Source: Streptomyces triculaminicus (lineage in GTDB: Bacteria; Actinomycetota; Actinomycetes; Streptomycetales; Streptomycetaceae). Taken from it: a DNA stretch of 64,000 nt. Positions 41,687 through 50,186 of the stretch are shown here, in pieces. The number at the start of each line of letters is the position of its first letter. Positions within the stretch are counted from its first letter, which is position 1. The notes under the pieces were generated by a model. That model searched no databases. It saw nothing but the letters and a program-made list of their open reading frames with translations, and had not been told where the DNA came from. Location of the stretch: NCBI RefSeq assembly GCF_017349075.1, contig NZ_JAFMOF010000002.1:682001-746000 (forward strand), in the 5' to 3' direction. The translations under genes and the position numbers were made by a program.

Positions 41687-42703
41687 ATGACCAGCCCCAC
41701 CACGGGCCCCTGCATACCCGCCGACGACACAACCCTGCGCCTGCTGTCGACCAGCGACCTCGCGGGCATCGACATCTCCCTCGCCGACGTCGTCGACACG
41801 GTGGAGGGGGCCTACCGCACCCTGGCCGCGGGCCTCTCGGACAACCCGCGCAAGCTCACCGTGAAGCCGTCCGACGGCCACTCCGTCTCGTACGCCATGC
41901 TCGGCCGTGACGGCTCCCGCGACGTCGTCGCCGTCAAGACCTCGTACAAGCACGGCCTGCACAAGGGCCGCGAGGAGCAGCACTACTACACCGCCCTCAC
42001 GCTTTACGACGACGTCACCGGCCTGCCCGTGGCGATGATGGACTGCGGTCGCATCGGCTCCCTGCGCACCCCGGCCGTCTCCGCGCTCCTCGCCCGCGAG
42101 CTCGCCGCCCCGGGGGCGCGCGGCGCGCTGGTCATCGGCACCGGCACCCAAGGACGGCTGGCCCTGCCGTTCCTGCTCACCACACTGCCCGACCTGGACC
42201 GTCTGATGCTCTTCGGCACTCACGCGGAGGGCATCGAGGCGGTCCGGGCGCAGCTGCGCGCCCACTTCCCCGACCGGGACGTCGAGGTCGTCACCGACGC
42301 ACGGGCCGCCGCGGCCGAGGCCGACATCGTCGTGGCCACGGCGGGCGCCCACACCCCTGCGGCGATCGAGGCCGACGACCTGAAGCCCGGCGCGCTGTCG
42401 ATCCTGGTCGGCCACGGCCTGGCCCCCTCCGCCCTCCACCGCGCCGACCGCGTCGTGGCCACCAGCGAGGCCCAGATGAAGGTCACCGGCACCGACATGG
42501 CCGACGCCGACGGCAACTTCCCCGCCGTCGACGCCGAGTTCCCCCCGGTCCTCGCCGGCACGGCGACCGGCCGCACCACGCCGGACCAGCGGATCTTCGC
42601 CTACAACAGCGGACTGGTCGTCACCGACATCGCCCTCGGCCACCGCTTCGCCCAGCTCGCCATCGAGCAGGGCCTGGGGACGCAGGTGCCGCTGTGGCGG
42701 TGA
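41687..42703 (+). CDS. sbnB: SbnB-like dehydrogenase (ornithine cyclodeaminase family)
   Basis: The protein has 338 aa behind GAGGAG. The ornithine cyclodeaminase/mu-crystallin fold is shown by KTSYKHGLHKGREEQHYYTALTLYDDVTGLPVAMMDC, RTPAVSALLARELA and the NAD-binding GTGTQGRLALP. In staphyloferrin B synthesis SbnB oxidatively splits N-(1-amino-1-carboxyl-2-ethyl)glutamate, made by SbnA, into L-2,3-diaminopropionate and 2-oxoglutarate. The presence of an SbnA homologue two genes downstream supports this role rather than proline formation. Confidence 0.85.
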   Translation: MTSPTTGPCIPADDTTLRLLSTSDLAGIDISLADVVDTVEGAYRTLAAGLSDNPRKLTVKPSDGHSVSYAMLGRDGSRDVVAVKTSYKHGLHKGREEQHYYTALTLYDDVTGLPVAMMDCGRIGSLRTPAVSALLARELAAPGARGALVIGTGTQGRLALPFLLTTLPDLDRLMLFGTHAEGIEAVRAQLRAHFPDRDVEVVTDARAAAAEADIVVATAGAHTPAAIEADDLKPGALSILVGHGLAPSALHRADRVVATSEAQMKVTGTDMADADGNFPAVDAEFPPVLAGTATGRTTPDQRIFAYNSGLVVTDIALGHRFAQLAIEQGLGTQVPLWR

Positions 42704-44082
42704 ACGGCATACCCCAGGCGCTCCCCACGCTCCCCACGCTCCCCGCGCACCCGGACCCCGAGACCGACGCGGTCCTCGACAGCGGCCTCCTCCACGAACT
42801 GGCCCACGCCTTCGGCGGCCCCTTCCACTTCCTCCTCCCGCACCGCTTCGACGCCAACCTCACCGCGTTCCGGACGGCGCTGGACGAGGCCGGGGTCGAC
42901 GGACGCGTGTACTACGCGAAGAAGGCCAACAAGGCCGCCGCGTGGATCGAACGCTGCGCGGCTACCGGCGCCGGAGTGGACGTCGCGAGCCTCGGCGAAC
43001 TCCGCGAGGCCCTCGCCCACGGAGTACGCGGCGAGAACATCGTGGTGACCGGCCCGGCCAAGAACGAGGAACTGCTGCGGATCGCCGTCCTCCAGGGCGC
43101 CCTGACCGCCGTCGACTCCCTCGACGAGCTGGACCGGATCATCGCGCTGGCGCGCACCGGCGCGGTCCGCCCCGCCCGGCTGCTGCTGCGCCGGCTCCCC
43201 CCGGCGCAGCCCCACAGCCGCTTCGGCCTGGACGAGGCCGAGCTCGAAGAGGCCCTGACGAGGTGCGTACGGGCGGGCGACGCCGTCCGGATGGAAGGCT
43301 TCAGCTTCCATCTGTCCGGCTACGCCGTCCAGCCCCGCGCCGACCTCGCCGGACAGCTCGTCGACCTCTGCCTCAAGGCCCGCGTCCTGGGGCTCCAGGC
43401 CGACCGGATCAGCATCGGCGGCGGCTTCGCCGTCGACTACGCGGCCGCCGACGACTGGCACGCCTTCCTCGCGACGCAGCAACCCGGGCACTACCACGCC
43501 CGCAAGACCTTCTCGGCCGACGGCTTCTACCCGTACCACTCGCCGGTCGCCGGGGCCGGCGCCCTCCGCGCCGTACTGGCCGCCGTTCCGGCGGCCGGCC
43601 GGGACAGCCTCGGCGCCAGACTTCGGGAGACCGGCACCATCTTGCTGATGGAGCCCGGCCGCGCACTGCTCGACCGGGCCGGCGCCTCCGTCTTCCGCGT
43701 CCAGGGAGTCAAGGACCGCGACGACTACGCCATTCTCACCGTCGACGGCACGAGCCTGAGCCTGTCCGAGCAGTGGTTCAACAGCGAATACCTCCCCGAC
43801 CCCGTCCTGGTCACCCCGGCCGGGCGGGCCGTCGGCACCGGCGTCCACCCCGCGTGCGTGGGCGGTGCGACCTGCTTGGAGTCGGACATGCTCACCTGGC
43901 GCAAGATCCCCTTCCCGGCCCGTCCCTCGGCCGGCGACCTGCTGGTCTACCCCAACACGGCGGGATACCAGATGGATTCGAACGAGTCGCCGTTCCACGA
44001 CCTGCCGCTGCCGCCCAAGGTCGTCCTGGAAACCACCGAAGGGCGGCCGCGCTGGCGCCTGGACCGCCGCCCCGCCTGCTGA
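42700..44082 (+). CDS. Fold-III PLP-dependent decarboxylase (SbnH/DAP-decarboxylase-like)
   Basis: The protein has 460 aa from the GTG at 42700, which overlaps the SbnB stop as GTGA; a GTG at 42694 is equally open. Landmarks: PLP lysine region VYYAKKANK, GVDVASLGEL, GFSFHLSGY, glycine loop SIGGGFAVDY, EPGRALLD, and the C-terminal pair CLESDM and YPNTAGYQMD. In the staphyloferrin B pathway SbnH decarboxylates a citryl-diaminopropionate. Here a substrate with a diaminopropionate or similar amino-acid moiety is likely, giving an ethylenediamine-type unit. Confidence 0.87.
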   Translation: MNGIPQALPTLPTLPAHPDPETDAVLDSGLLHELAHAFGGPFHFLLPHRFDANLTAFRTALDEAGVDGRVYYAKKANKAAAWIERCAATGAGVDVASLGELREALAHGVRGENIVVTGPAKNEELLRIAVLQGALTAVDSLDELDRIIALARTGAVRPARLLLRRLPPAQPHSRFGLDEAELEEALTRCVRAGDAVRMEGFSFHLSGYAVQPRADLAGQLVDLCLKARVLGLQADRISIGGGFAVDYAAADDWHAFLATQQPGHYHARKTFSADGFYPYHSPVAGAGALRAVLAAVPAAGRDSLGARLRETGTILLMEPGRALLDRAGASVFRVQGVKDRDDYAILTVDGTSLSLSEQWFNSEYLPDPVLVTPAGRAVGTGVHPACVGGATCLESDMLTWRKIPFPARPSAGDLLVYPNTAGYQMDSNESPFHDLPLPPKVVLETTEGRPRWRLDRRPAC

Positions 44083-44118
44083 AACCCTCCGTCCCACCTG
44101 TCACAGGAGCTCCCCCCC

Positions 44119-45144
44119 ATGAACGAGGCACTGACGCGCCCCGCCGTGGTCTCCCGCATATCCGACCTCATCGGATACACCCCGCTGTTCGAGCTGTGCC
44201 GCTCCGAGAACGGCAGCCGCCTCCTCCTGAAGCTGGAGATGTACAATCCCACCGGCACCGCCAAGATCCGCATGGCCCGCGCCATGGTCGACGCCGCCGA
44301 AGCCGCGGGCGAGCTGCGCCCCGGCGGCCGGATCATCGAGTCCACCTCGGGCAACACCGGACTGGGCCTGTCGGTGATCGCCGCCGAGCGCGGTTACACC
44401 TTCACCGCCGTCGTCGACAACCACGCCTGCTCCGACAAACTGCGCGGCATGAAGGCGCTCGGCACCGAGCTCATCTATGTCGTCGACGACGGTACCGAGG
44501 AGCTCGCCACCGCGGCCCGCGAGGAACTCGCCGAGGACATGGCCCGCGGCCAGGACAACACCATCTTCACCGAACAGCACAACAACCCCGCCAACGGCGT
44601 CGGCTACTTCCCCGTCGCCCACGAGCTCCACCAGGCCCTCGACGGACGGATAGACATCTTGATCGGCGCCGTCGGCACCGGTGGCGCCCTGTGCGGCACC
44701 ACCCGCGAGCTGCGCAAGCTCGTCCCCGGCCTGAAGACCGTCGGCGTCGAGCCCAAGGGCTCCGTGGCCTTCGGCGGCCCCGCCCACGACTACTACCAGT
44801 CCGGCACCGGTACCCCCGAGGGCGCCGGGATCGGTGCCCTGGTCGACTTCGACCTGATCGACGAAGGGGTCAAGGTCGGCGATGTGGAAGCGTTCGCCAC
44901 CTGCCGGGCCGTCGCCCGCACCGGCCTGCTCATCGGCGGATCCGCCGGCGGCGTCGTCCACGAGGCCCTGACCCGCCTGCCCTCGCTGCCGCCGGGCACG
45001 ACTATGGTCGCCCTCGTCAACGACGGCGGGGAAAAGTACATGGACACCGTCTTCAACGACGACTGGATGAACGACCGGAACCTCATCGACCCCGCCACGG
45101 AGCGCGAGATCGACGAAACCCTCACCAAGCTCCGCGAGAACTGA
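44119..45144 (+). CDS. sbnA: SbnA-like diaminopropionate synthase (cysteine synthase family)
   Basis: The protein has 341 aa. It is a fold-II PLP enzyme: LIGYTPLFEL, PLP lysine in NPTGTAKIR, SGNTG phosphate/substrate loop, the glycine-rich GAVGTGGALCG, and IGGSAGGVV. SbnA condenses O-phospho-L-serine with L-glutamate to give the intermediate that SbnB cleaves to L-2,3-diaminopropionate. Co-occurrence with SbnB and the absence of sulfur genes argue for this over cysteine synthesis. It overlaps the exporter start (TGATG). Confidence 0.88.
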   Translation: MNEALTRPAVVSRISDLIGYTPLFELCRSENGSRLLLKLEMYNPTGTAKIRMARAMVDAAEAAGELRPGGRIIESTSGNTGLGLSVIAAERGYTFTAVVDNHACSDKLRGMKALGTELIYVVDDGTEELATAAREELAEDMARGQDNTIFTEQHNNPANGVGYFPVAHELHQALDGRIDILIGAVGTGGALCGTTRELRKLVPGLKTVGVEPKGSVAFGGPAHDYYQSGTGTPEGAGIGALVDFDLIDEGVKVGDVEAFATCRAVARTGLLIGGSAGGVVHEALTRLPSLPPGTTMVALVNDGGEKYMDTVFNDDWMNDRNLIDPATEREIDETLTKLREN

Positions 45145-46550
45145 TGCCCTCCATGCAACCGACCGCTCTCCTCCGCGACGGCCGCGCGCTGGCCGTCCTC
45201 GCCGTCCCCCTCGTCCTCACCCAGCTCGCCCAGGTGGCCCTGACCACCACCGACACGGTGATGATGGGCCTCCTCGGGACCCGGGACCTGGCGGCGGGCG
45301 GCCTGGCCATCGTCATCTTCAACCAGCTCCGCACCATGGGCGTCGGCCTCGTCACCTCCGTGGGCAACCGGATCGCCGCCGTCGCCGCCCACGCGGAGAC
45401 AGCGGAAGGCGACTCTGCGGAGAGCGACGAGGGGGTTCGAAAGATCGTCCGCGCGAGCATGGCGGTGGCCACCCTCGCCGGACTGGCCGGGGCGATCCTC
45501 ATGCTCCTCATCGGCCAGGCCCTCACCCTGCTCGGCCAGGACGACGCCGTCGCCGACCGCGCGCAGACGATGCTGCTGGCACTGGCCCCCGGCCTGCTGC
45601 CGTGCCTGTGGTTCCAGGCGATCCGTCAGTTCACCGTCGGCATGCGCCGCCCACAGGCCCTGCTGCAGATCACCATCGCCTCGGTCGCGGTCAACGCCGG
45701 ACTCAACTGGCTGCTGATCCACGGCACCTGGGGCCTGCCCGAACTGGGCCTGCCGGGCATCGGCGTGGCCACCTCCACGGTCTACCTGCTCTCCTTCCTC
45801 GCCCTGTACGCCTCGGCGAAGAGGGATTCCGTCCTCGCCCCGCTGCTCAGCCTCAACGCGCTGCGGGCCGACCGCGCCACCGTGCGCGAGCTCATCGGGC
45901 TCGGCATTCCCATCGCCGCGACCTACGGGTCGGAGGCCGGCTTCTTCTCGGTCACCGCCCTGATGGCCGGCTCCTTCGGCAGCGCCGCCCTGGCCGCCCA
46001 CACCGCCGTCAACCAGCTCGTCTACATCGTCTTCCAGGTCGCCGTCGGCCTCTCCCACGCCGCCTCCATCAACGTCAGCCGCGAACTCGCCCTCGGCCGC
46101 GTCGACGCCGCTCAGCGCATCAAGAACACCGCGCTCGCCTGCGCCGCCGTCGTCATGGCCGCCGTCGCCGTCGTCTACCTCACCCTGCCCCACCTGGTGC
46201 TGCGCCCGTTCCTCGACGCGGGTACCGCGGGCGACGACAAGGCCGTCTCCATCGCGACCCAACTGCTGCTCGTCATCGCCGTGCTGCAGTTCTTCGACTG
46301 CGCCCAGAACATCGGCGTCGGCCTCCTGCGCGGCCTCGACGACACCAAGAGCGGATTCCGCATCACCCTCATCGGCTACTGGGCCGTCGGCCTCCCCGCC
46401 GCCTGGCTCCTCGGCTACGCCGCGGGCCTCGACACCCTCGGCATCTGGCTCGGCCTCCTCACCGGCCTCGCCACCACCGCGGTCCTCCTCCTGCGCCGCT
46501 ACAACACCGCACTCCATGCCCGCGCACCCCACCCGGCAGCAGTCGCCTGA
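45144..46550 (+). CDS. MATE-family efflux transporter
   Basis: The protein has 468 aa with twelve hydrophobic helices in two homologous halves: AVPLVLTQLAQVALTTTDTVMMGLLGTRDLAAGG in the first and GIPIAATYGSEAGFFSVTALMAGSFGSAALAAHTAV in the second. MATE proteins export cationic or amphiphilic small molecules using Na+ or H+ gradients. As last gene of the iron-boxed diaminopropionate operon, it is the probable exporter of the product, the counterpart of the divergent ABC importer. Confidence 0.92.
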   Translation: MPSMQPTALLRDGRALAVLAVPLVLTQLAQVALTTTDTVMMGLLGTRDLAAGGLAIVIFNQLRTMGVGLVTSVGNRIAAVAAHAETAEGDSAESDEGVRKIVRASMAVATLAGLAGAILMLLIGQALTLLGQDDAVADRAQTMLLALAPGLLPCLWFQAIRQFTVGMRRPQALLQITIASVAVNAGLNWLLIHGTWGLPELGLPGIGVATSTVYLLSFLALYASAKRDSVLAPLLSLNALRADRATVRELIGLGIPIAATYGSEAGFFSVTALMAGSFGSAALAAHTAVNQLVYIVFQVAVGLSHAASINVSRELALGRVDAAQRIKNTALACAAVVMAAVAVVYLTLPHLVLRPFLDAGTAGDDKAVSIATQLLLVIAVLQFFDCAQNIGVGLLRGLDDTKSGFRITLIGYWAVGLPAAWLLGYAAGLDTLGIWLGLLTGLATTAVLLLRRYNTALHARAPHPAAVA

Positions 46551-46752
46551 CCGGGGCCCGCGAAGACGAGCGCCATGCCCCCTCCCGGCCGCGGGCACCA
46601 TGCCTGCAGGACCGCGGCAGCATGTTCGGGCATGGCGCCGGCGGCATGAGGCCAGGCAAAGATCTGCCAGGCTATGGACCTGGACCTTCACCTGCTGTCA
46701 GCTGCGCTTCCGGGGTCGGTTGAACGGTCTGCCCCAGGAATGTTCGCCCAGC
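46551..46752. other. Intergenic region after the MATE gene
   Basis: These 202 bp hold several GGCATG/CATGCC half-palindromes and no gene that I can support. The right breakpoint of the accessory stretch may lie here. Confidence 0.35.
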
Positions 46753-47718
46753 TCAGCGTGCCCTTCCTCGCGGTTTGAGCGCTACCGGAGGCAGTTCGGG
46801 AGCGGACAGCCGGGTCCCTTCGTAGCCGTGCACCTCGCCGAAGCGGGAGCCGGTCATCCACTCCGAACGGGCCTGTGCGATCTCCTCGTGGGCACGACCG
46901 ACGAAGTTCCACCACATGACGATCCGCTCCTCGAACGGCTCCCCGCCCAGCAGCAGGAACGAACTGTCCACGTCCGCCCGCAGCGGCAGCTCCGACCGCC
47001 CGCACCCCAGATACAGCATCGAGCCGGGCGCGAGCCGCACCCCGTCCACCTCGGCCTCTCCGGACATGGTGAGCGCGGCGTACTCGAAGTCCGGCCGCAG
47101 CGGCAGACGCGCCGACGCGCCCGCGGCCAGGACGACGTCCGCGCCGACGATGGGCGTGAACGCGGTGGCGGGGGAGGCGGCCCCGTCCAGCTCGCCCATG
47201 ATGACCGTGGCGGTCAGCCCCCCGCCGGTCACCTCCGGCAGCGCGGCGTGATGCTCCCACGCCGGCGCCGTGTGCCGGTGCGCGTCCGGCAGCGCCACCC
47301 ACAGCTGCGCGCCGTGCAGCACGGCCGCGTGCTCCCGCGGCGACTCCTCGGAGTGGCTGATGGCCCGCCCCGACGTCATCAGCCCCAACTGTCCCGGTCG
47401 CAACGTCTGCTCACTGCCGAGGCTGTCCCGGTGCAGCACCTCGCCGTCCTGCAGCCAGCTGACCGTCTGCAGCCCCATGTGAGGATGCGGCGGCACCTGC
47501 ATCCCGGGCGCCCGCGCCACGTCGTCCGGCCCGTAATGATCGATGAAACACCACGCCCCGACCATGCGCCGCCCGAGCGTGGGCAGCAACCGCCGCACCA
47601 TCGTGCTCTCCCCGAGCCGTACTTCCTTGCCCGCCGACAACTCCCGCACGGGCCCCGCGCCCACCCCGCCGCGCCCACCGCACTCGGTGGGCGCCGGGTG
47701 AAGATCAAGATTGCTCAT
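46753..47718 (-). CDS. Pirin-family protein (bicupin)
   Basis: The protein has 321 aa from an ATG at 47718. The N-terminal cupin has the metal motif PPHPHMGLQTVSWLQDGEVLHRDSLG and GQLGLMTSGRAISHSEESP; the C-terminal cupin domain is degenerate and ends with MWWNFVGRAHEEIAQARSEW. Pirins are metal-dependent proteins, some with quercetin-2,3-dioxygenase activity and some interacting with metabolic enzymes; the target here is unknown. Its last 54 residues correspond to the gene stump at 14448-14612. Confidence 0.92.
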   Translation of the reverse strand: MSNLDLHPAPTECGGRGGVGAGPVRELSAGKEVRLGESTMVRRLLPTLGRRMVGAWCFIDHYGPDDVARAPGMQVPPHPHMGLQTVSWLQDGEVLHRDSLGSEQTLRPGQLGLMTSGRAISHSEESPREHAAVLHGAQLWVALPDAHRHTAPAWEHHAALPEVTGGGLTATVIMGELDGAASPATAFTPIVGADVVLAAGASARLPLRPDFEYAALTMSGEAEVDGVRLAPGSMLYLGCGRSELPLRADVDSSFLLLGGEPFEERIVMWWNFVGRAHEEIAQARSEWMTGSRFGEVHGYEGTRLSAPELPPVALKPRGRAR

Positions 47719-47753
47719 GGGGCAACTCTGCCACCCGGGGCTCGCGAGGGAGG

Positions 47754-48083
47754 TCAACTTCCGGGGAAGGACTGAACACCCTTCCGGCATCCGCGTATCC
47801 AGTCGTCCGGATACCCGGTCCCGGCCTCCTCGGCCCGCTTCTCGCACCCGCCCCACACCGTCTCCCGGACGGCCGCACCCTTGCCGTGCTTCTCGAGCAC
47901 CTCCTGGCCGGCCGCGAAGCCCTCCGCGAACGCCGACCGGGCCGTCCCCTCGCCCGGGTCCTCCTCGTCGTCCGCCGTTCCGCCGCCTCCCGCGCACGCG
48001 GCGAGAACGACGAGGCAGACGAGGGCGGACGCGGCCGACGACGCCTTGATCGTCCACCGAGAGGGCGAGGGCTTCGATGCCAT
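47754..48083 (-). CDS. Small secreted lipoprotein
   Basis: The protein has 109 aa. A signal peptide (SSAASALVCLVVLAAC) ends in lipobox LAAC, then a Gly/Asp/Glu-rich linker and a ~60-residue domain with two cysteines (WGGCEKR and IRGCRKG) that may be disulfide-bonded. No known family was recognised. It lies on the same strand as the pirin gene, 35 bp apart, and is preceded by a terminator hairpin. Confidence 0.7.
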   Translation of the reverse strand: MASKPSPSRWTIKASSAASALVCLVVLAACAGGGGTADDEEDPGEGTARSAFAEGFAAGQEVLEKHGKGAAVRETVWGGCEKRAEEAGTGYPDDWIRGCRKGVQSFPGS

Positions 48084-48105
48084 GCGCCGTACGGTACGCG
48101 AACGC

Positions 48106-48129
48106 CCCCGCCGGCCGGAGCCGGCGGGG
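48106..48129 (-). terminator. Terminator hairpin downstream of the candidate Y RNA
   Basis: A 10-bp perfect stem, CCCCGCCGGC with GCCGGCGGGG, encloses CGGA. It ends about 20 bp after the 3' side of the RNA closing stem and lies just upstream of the lipoprotein gene. Confidence 0.65.
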
Positions 48130-48149
48130 ACGTGGGGCCCGGAGATCTG

Positions 48150-48290
48150 AACGGCTGAGGTGACGTTGGTGCTCTACCACCTGAGCTACGCCGACCCGAA
48201 GTCGGCGACGGGATTCGAACCCGCGACCTCCCCATTGGCAACGGAAGTAACCCCTGCCTGCGCACCCAGGCGAAGATCACCCCAACCGCC
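48150..48290 (-). ncRNA. Candidate Y RNA-like (Yrl) tRNA-mimic RNA
   Basis: Read on the minus strand, a tRNA T arm (GCGGGTTCGAATCCCGT, 48208-48224) and acceptor strand CGCCGAC come first. They are followed by a TTCGG loop and then the matching acceptor strand GTCGGCG and a D arm (GCTCAGGTGGTAGAGC). This is the order of a tRNA opened at the anticodon and closed at the acceptor end. The two ends form a long stem: GGTTGGGGTGAT (48287-48276) pairs with GTCACCTCAGCC (48164-48153) over 12 bp including three G-U pairs. Bacterial Y RNAs have exactly this plan, with a Ro60-binding stem and a permuted tRNA-like module. No Ro60 (TROVE) gene is in the window. Alternatives: tRNA relic or a permuted tRNA. 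Confidence 0.65.
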
Positions 48291-48387
48291 GCCGACGGCC
48301 CGGTCACGTCATTTGCGCGGTGCCCCACCCGCCGCCGGGCAGTGGGCAACCGCACGAGGCTGGTACGCCTCGATCGCATCCGGAACG

Positions 48388-48413
48388 GTTCCCCCGCATG
48401 CCTGCGGGGGAAC
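48388..48413. repeat. Isolated hairpin resembling a CRISPR repeat
   Basis: GTTCCCCCGCA and TGCGGGGGAAC form a perfect 11-bp stem around TGCC. It sits between the Y RNA candidate and the flavoprotein gene. It occurs once, with no spacers, so it is treated as a transcription terminator or attenuator. Confidence 0.5.
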
Positions 48414-48471
48414 GGTGCCCGCCCCCGCCGCGAGCCGGTCCGGGGGCGGACCCATGTGATGGGATCAGCGC

Positions 48472-48972
48472 ATGACCACGCCTGTGCTCTACCTGCTGGG
48501 GACCGCTGCACCTCCGGTCCTGGACATTGGCGACGTAATCCGCAGGGCCCACTCGGATGGATGGGATGTCTGCCTCGGTTTGACTCCAACCGCCGCGGAA
48601 TGGCTTGAGGACCGTCTGCCCGCACTGGAGTCACTGACCGGACGCCCCATCCGATCGCGCCACCGTCGGCCCACGGAGGTCGACGTGTGGCCCGCTGCCG
48701 ACGTCGCATTGGTGGCGCCGGCCACCTTCAATACGGTCAATCACTGGGCTCTCGGGCTGACCAGCCATTTCGTCCCGGCCTTCGCCGCAGAGGCCATCGG
48801 CAAGGGCATCCCTCTGGTGACGATGCCGTGCGTGAACCAGGCGCTCGCCCAGCATCCGCAGTTCGAGCGCTCTCTGGCGACCCTGCGAGATGCCGGCGTC
48901 ACCGTGCTGCGCGGTGCCCCCGACGTCGACTGGGACGCCGCTCTCTCCGAAGCGGGAAGGCGGATCGACTGA
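48472..48972 (+). CDS. Flavoprotein of the PPC-decarboxylase (HFCD) family
   Basis: The protein has 166 aa. It follows the single-domain HFCD fold: LYLLGTAAPPVLDIGD at the start where these proteins bind FMN phosphate, VALVAPATFNTVNHWALGL (the PATANT-like motif that holds the flavin) and GIPLVTMPCVNQALAQHP. Related stand-alone flavoproteins decarboxylate peptidyl-cysteines or assist prenylation; here no partner peptide or synthase is close. Substrate is unknown. Confidence 0.85.
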   Translation: MTTPVLYLLGTAAPPVLDIGDVIRRAHSDGWDVCLGLTPTAAEWLEDRLPALESLTGRPIRSRHRRPTEVDVWPAADVALVAPATFNTVNHWALGLTSHFVPAFAAEAIGKGIPLVTMPCVNQALAQHPQFERSLATLRDAGVTVLRGAPDVDWDAALSEAGRRID

Positions 48973-49014
48973 CAGGCAGCTGCGCCCCCACACGATCAGG
49001 CAGCAGCCGTGAGC

Positions 49015-49033
49015 GCACGTCCTTCGGACGTGC
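49015..49033 (+). terminator. Short hairpin after the flavoprotein gene
   Basis: GCACGTCC and GGACGTGC pair around TTC, 42 bp after the flavoprotein stop. It is a plausible terminator and also marks the left edge of the degraded transposase region. Confidence 0.45.
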
Positions 49034-49108
49034 CACTGCACTCGGCGCCCTCCTTCGACTGCCTTCCAGAAACCGTCGCAACGCCCTGCTCTGGGCCTTC
49101 GGGGCACG

Positions 49109-49878
49109 GTGGGGCGTGGAACGGCTACGCGATCTCTTAGCCAACCCGCCGGGCGAGACTTGCATGCCAGCGGCAGCGCCGGCTCTCCCGCTTGTGGTTG
49201 TCCGCGGCGCAAGGAGCTGGGCTCCCGCTGGCGCAAGCTCACCCCGGGCGCCCAGGCGGTCGCCGTACTCGCCGTGCTCCGCCACGACCAGCTCCTTTCC
49301 GACATGGCCGGTGGCAACGCCGTCGCCGCTTCCACTGTGCGTCGCTGGGTGAAGGAAGCGATCGAGCTCCTGACTGTGCGGACCCCGCGTCTGGACCGGG
49401 CGCTGAGGAAGATCGCCCGCAGCGGCGGAGTCGTGGTCTTGCTGGACGGCACCCTCATCCGCACTCGCCGTCGCACCGGGGCGGACAGCCGGAAGAACTT
49501 CTCCGACGAGCACAAAGCCCATGGCTTGCTGTTTCTCGCGCTGACCGACGAGAAGGGCAATCTGATCTGGCTCTCCGCGGCCAGGCCCGGCCGCACCAGC
49601 GAGATCACCGCCGCCCGCCACAATAAGATCACTGGCCATCTGCGCGAGGCCGGACTCGGAGCCCTGGCCGACCTCGGCTTCATCGGCCTGGACGACGCTC
49701 CCGACTACCCGGTGATCATCACCGGCCGAAAGGCCACCCGCAACCACCGCCTCACCGACTCCGAGAAGGAAGCGAACCGCCTGCTCAACCGCGAACGCGC
49801 CGCCGTCGAGCACGGCTTCGCGAACCTGAAGTCCTGGCGCTTCCTCACCAAGATCCGCATGAACGCCCGGCACGCACC
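49109..49878 (+). pseudogene. Degenerate IS5-type (DDE) transposase
   Basis: The recognisable protein runs from a helix-turn-helix (LTPGAQAVAVLAVLRHD, STVRRWVKEAIELL) through the DDE residues (LLDGTLI, LADLGFIGLDD, RAAVEHGFANLKSW) to KIRMNARHA. It then breaks into unrelated sequence at about 49878. The N-terminal ~35 residues of the frame do not look like transposase. The catalytic triad is present, but both ends are damaged and no flanking inverted repeats were found. It marks a site of past insertion beside the lower-GC gene cluster that follows. Confidence 0.8.
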
Positions 49879-50186
49879 GACTACAGCTTCCGCTACGTCC
49901 AACTGGGCACTCCGGACAGGCACCGTCGCCTGTCCAGCCTGGCGGCGGGCGAGGACATCGACTTCTTCTGCCTCACCGACGTGGACACACCCCCCGTCCG
50001 CCCGACCGTCAGCCCAGGCAGCCCTCCACACCCTCCGGGAACGCAAGTACCCGTTCCCGAGCCGCCTCGAGGCAACACTGAACCAGCAGACCACGATCGG
50101 CCCCCGCCTGGCTGCGGAGCGGACGACGAGTTGACCGCTTGGAGTGCCTCCGCCATGCGGCACCAGCGGCCTCCGCGTCGCCCTTC
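49879..50186. other. Scrambled sequence downstream of the transposase
   Basis: No intact gene is seen. One frame gives DYSFRYVQLGTPDRHRRL followed by SSLAAGEDIDFFCLTDVD and a Pro-rich run, which looks like a fragment of another coding sequence whose family I do not recognise. Confidence 0.4.

Noticed and set aside
42700..45144. Plain lysine/diaminopimelate and cysteine biosynthesis genes
   Set aside because: The decarboxylase and cysteine-synthase-like enzymes lie with an SbnB homologue, an oxygenase, a MATE exporter and an iron box, which fits specialised metabolism rather than primary amino-acid synthesis.
48201..48296. Ordinary tRNA gene on the minus strand, using the CGCCGAC/GTCGGCG pair at its ends
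   Set aside because: The span is about 96 nt with no D arm in the right place and a poor anticodon stem, whereas the D arm lies beyond the 3' end. The permuted arrangement explains more of the sequence.
48388..48413. CRISPR repeat
   Set aside because: The hairpin has a CRISPR-like sequence but occurs once, without spacers or cas genes, so it is more likely a terminator or attenuator.
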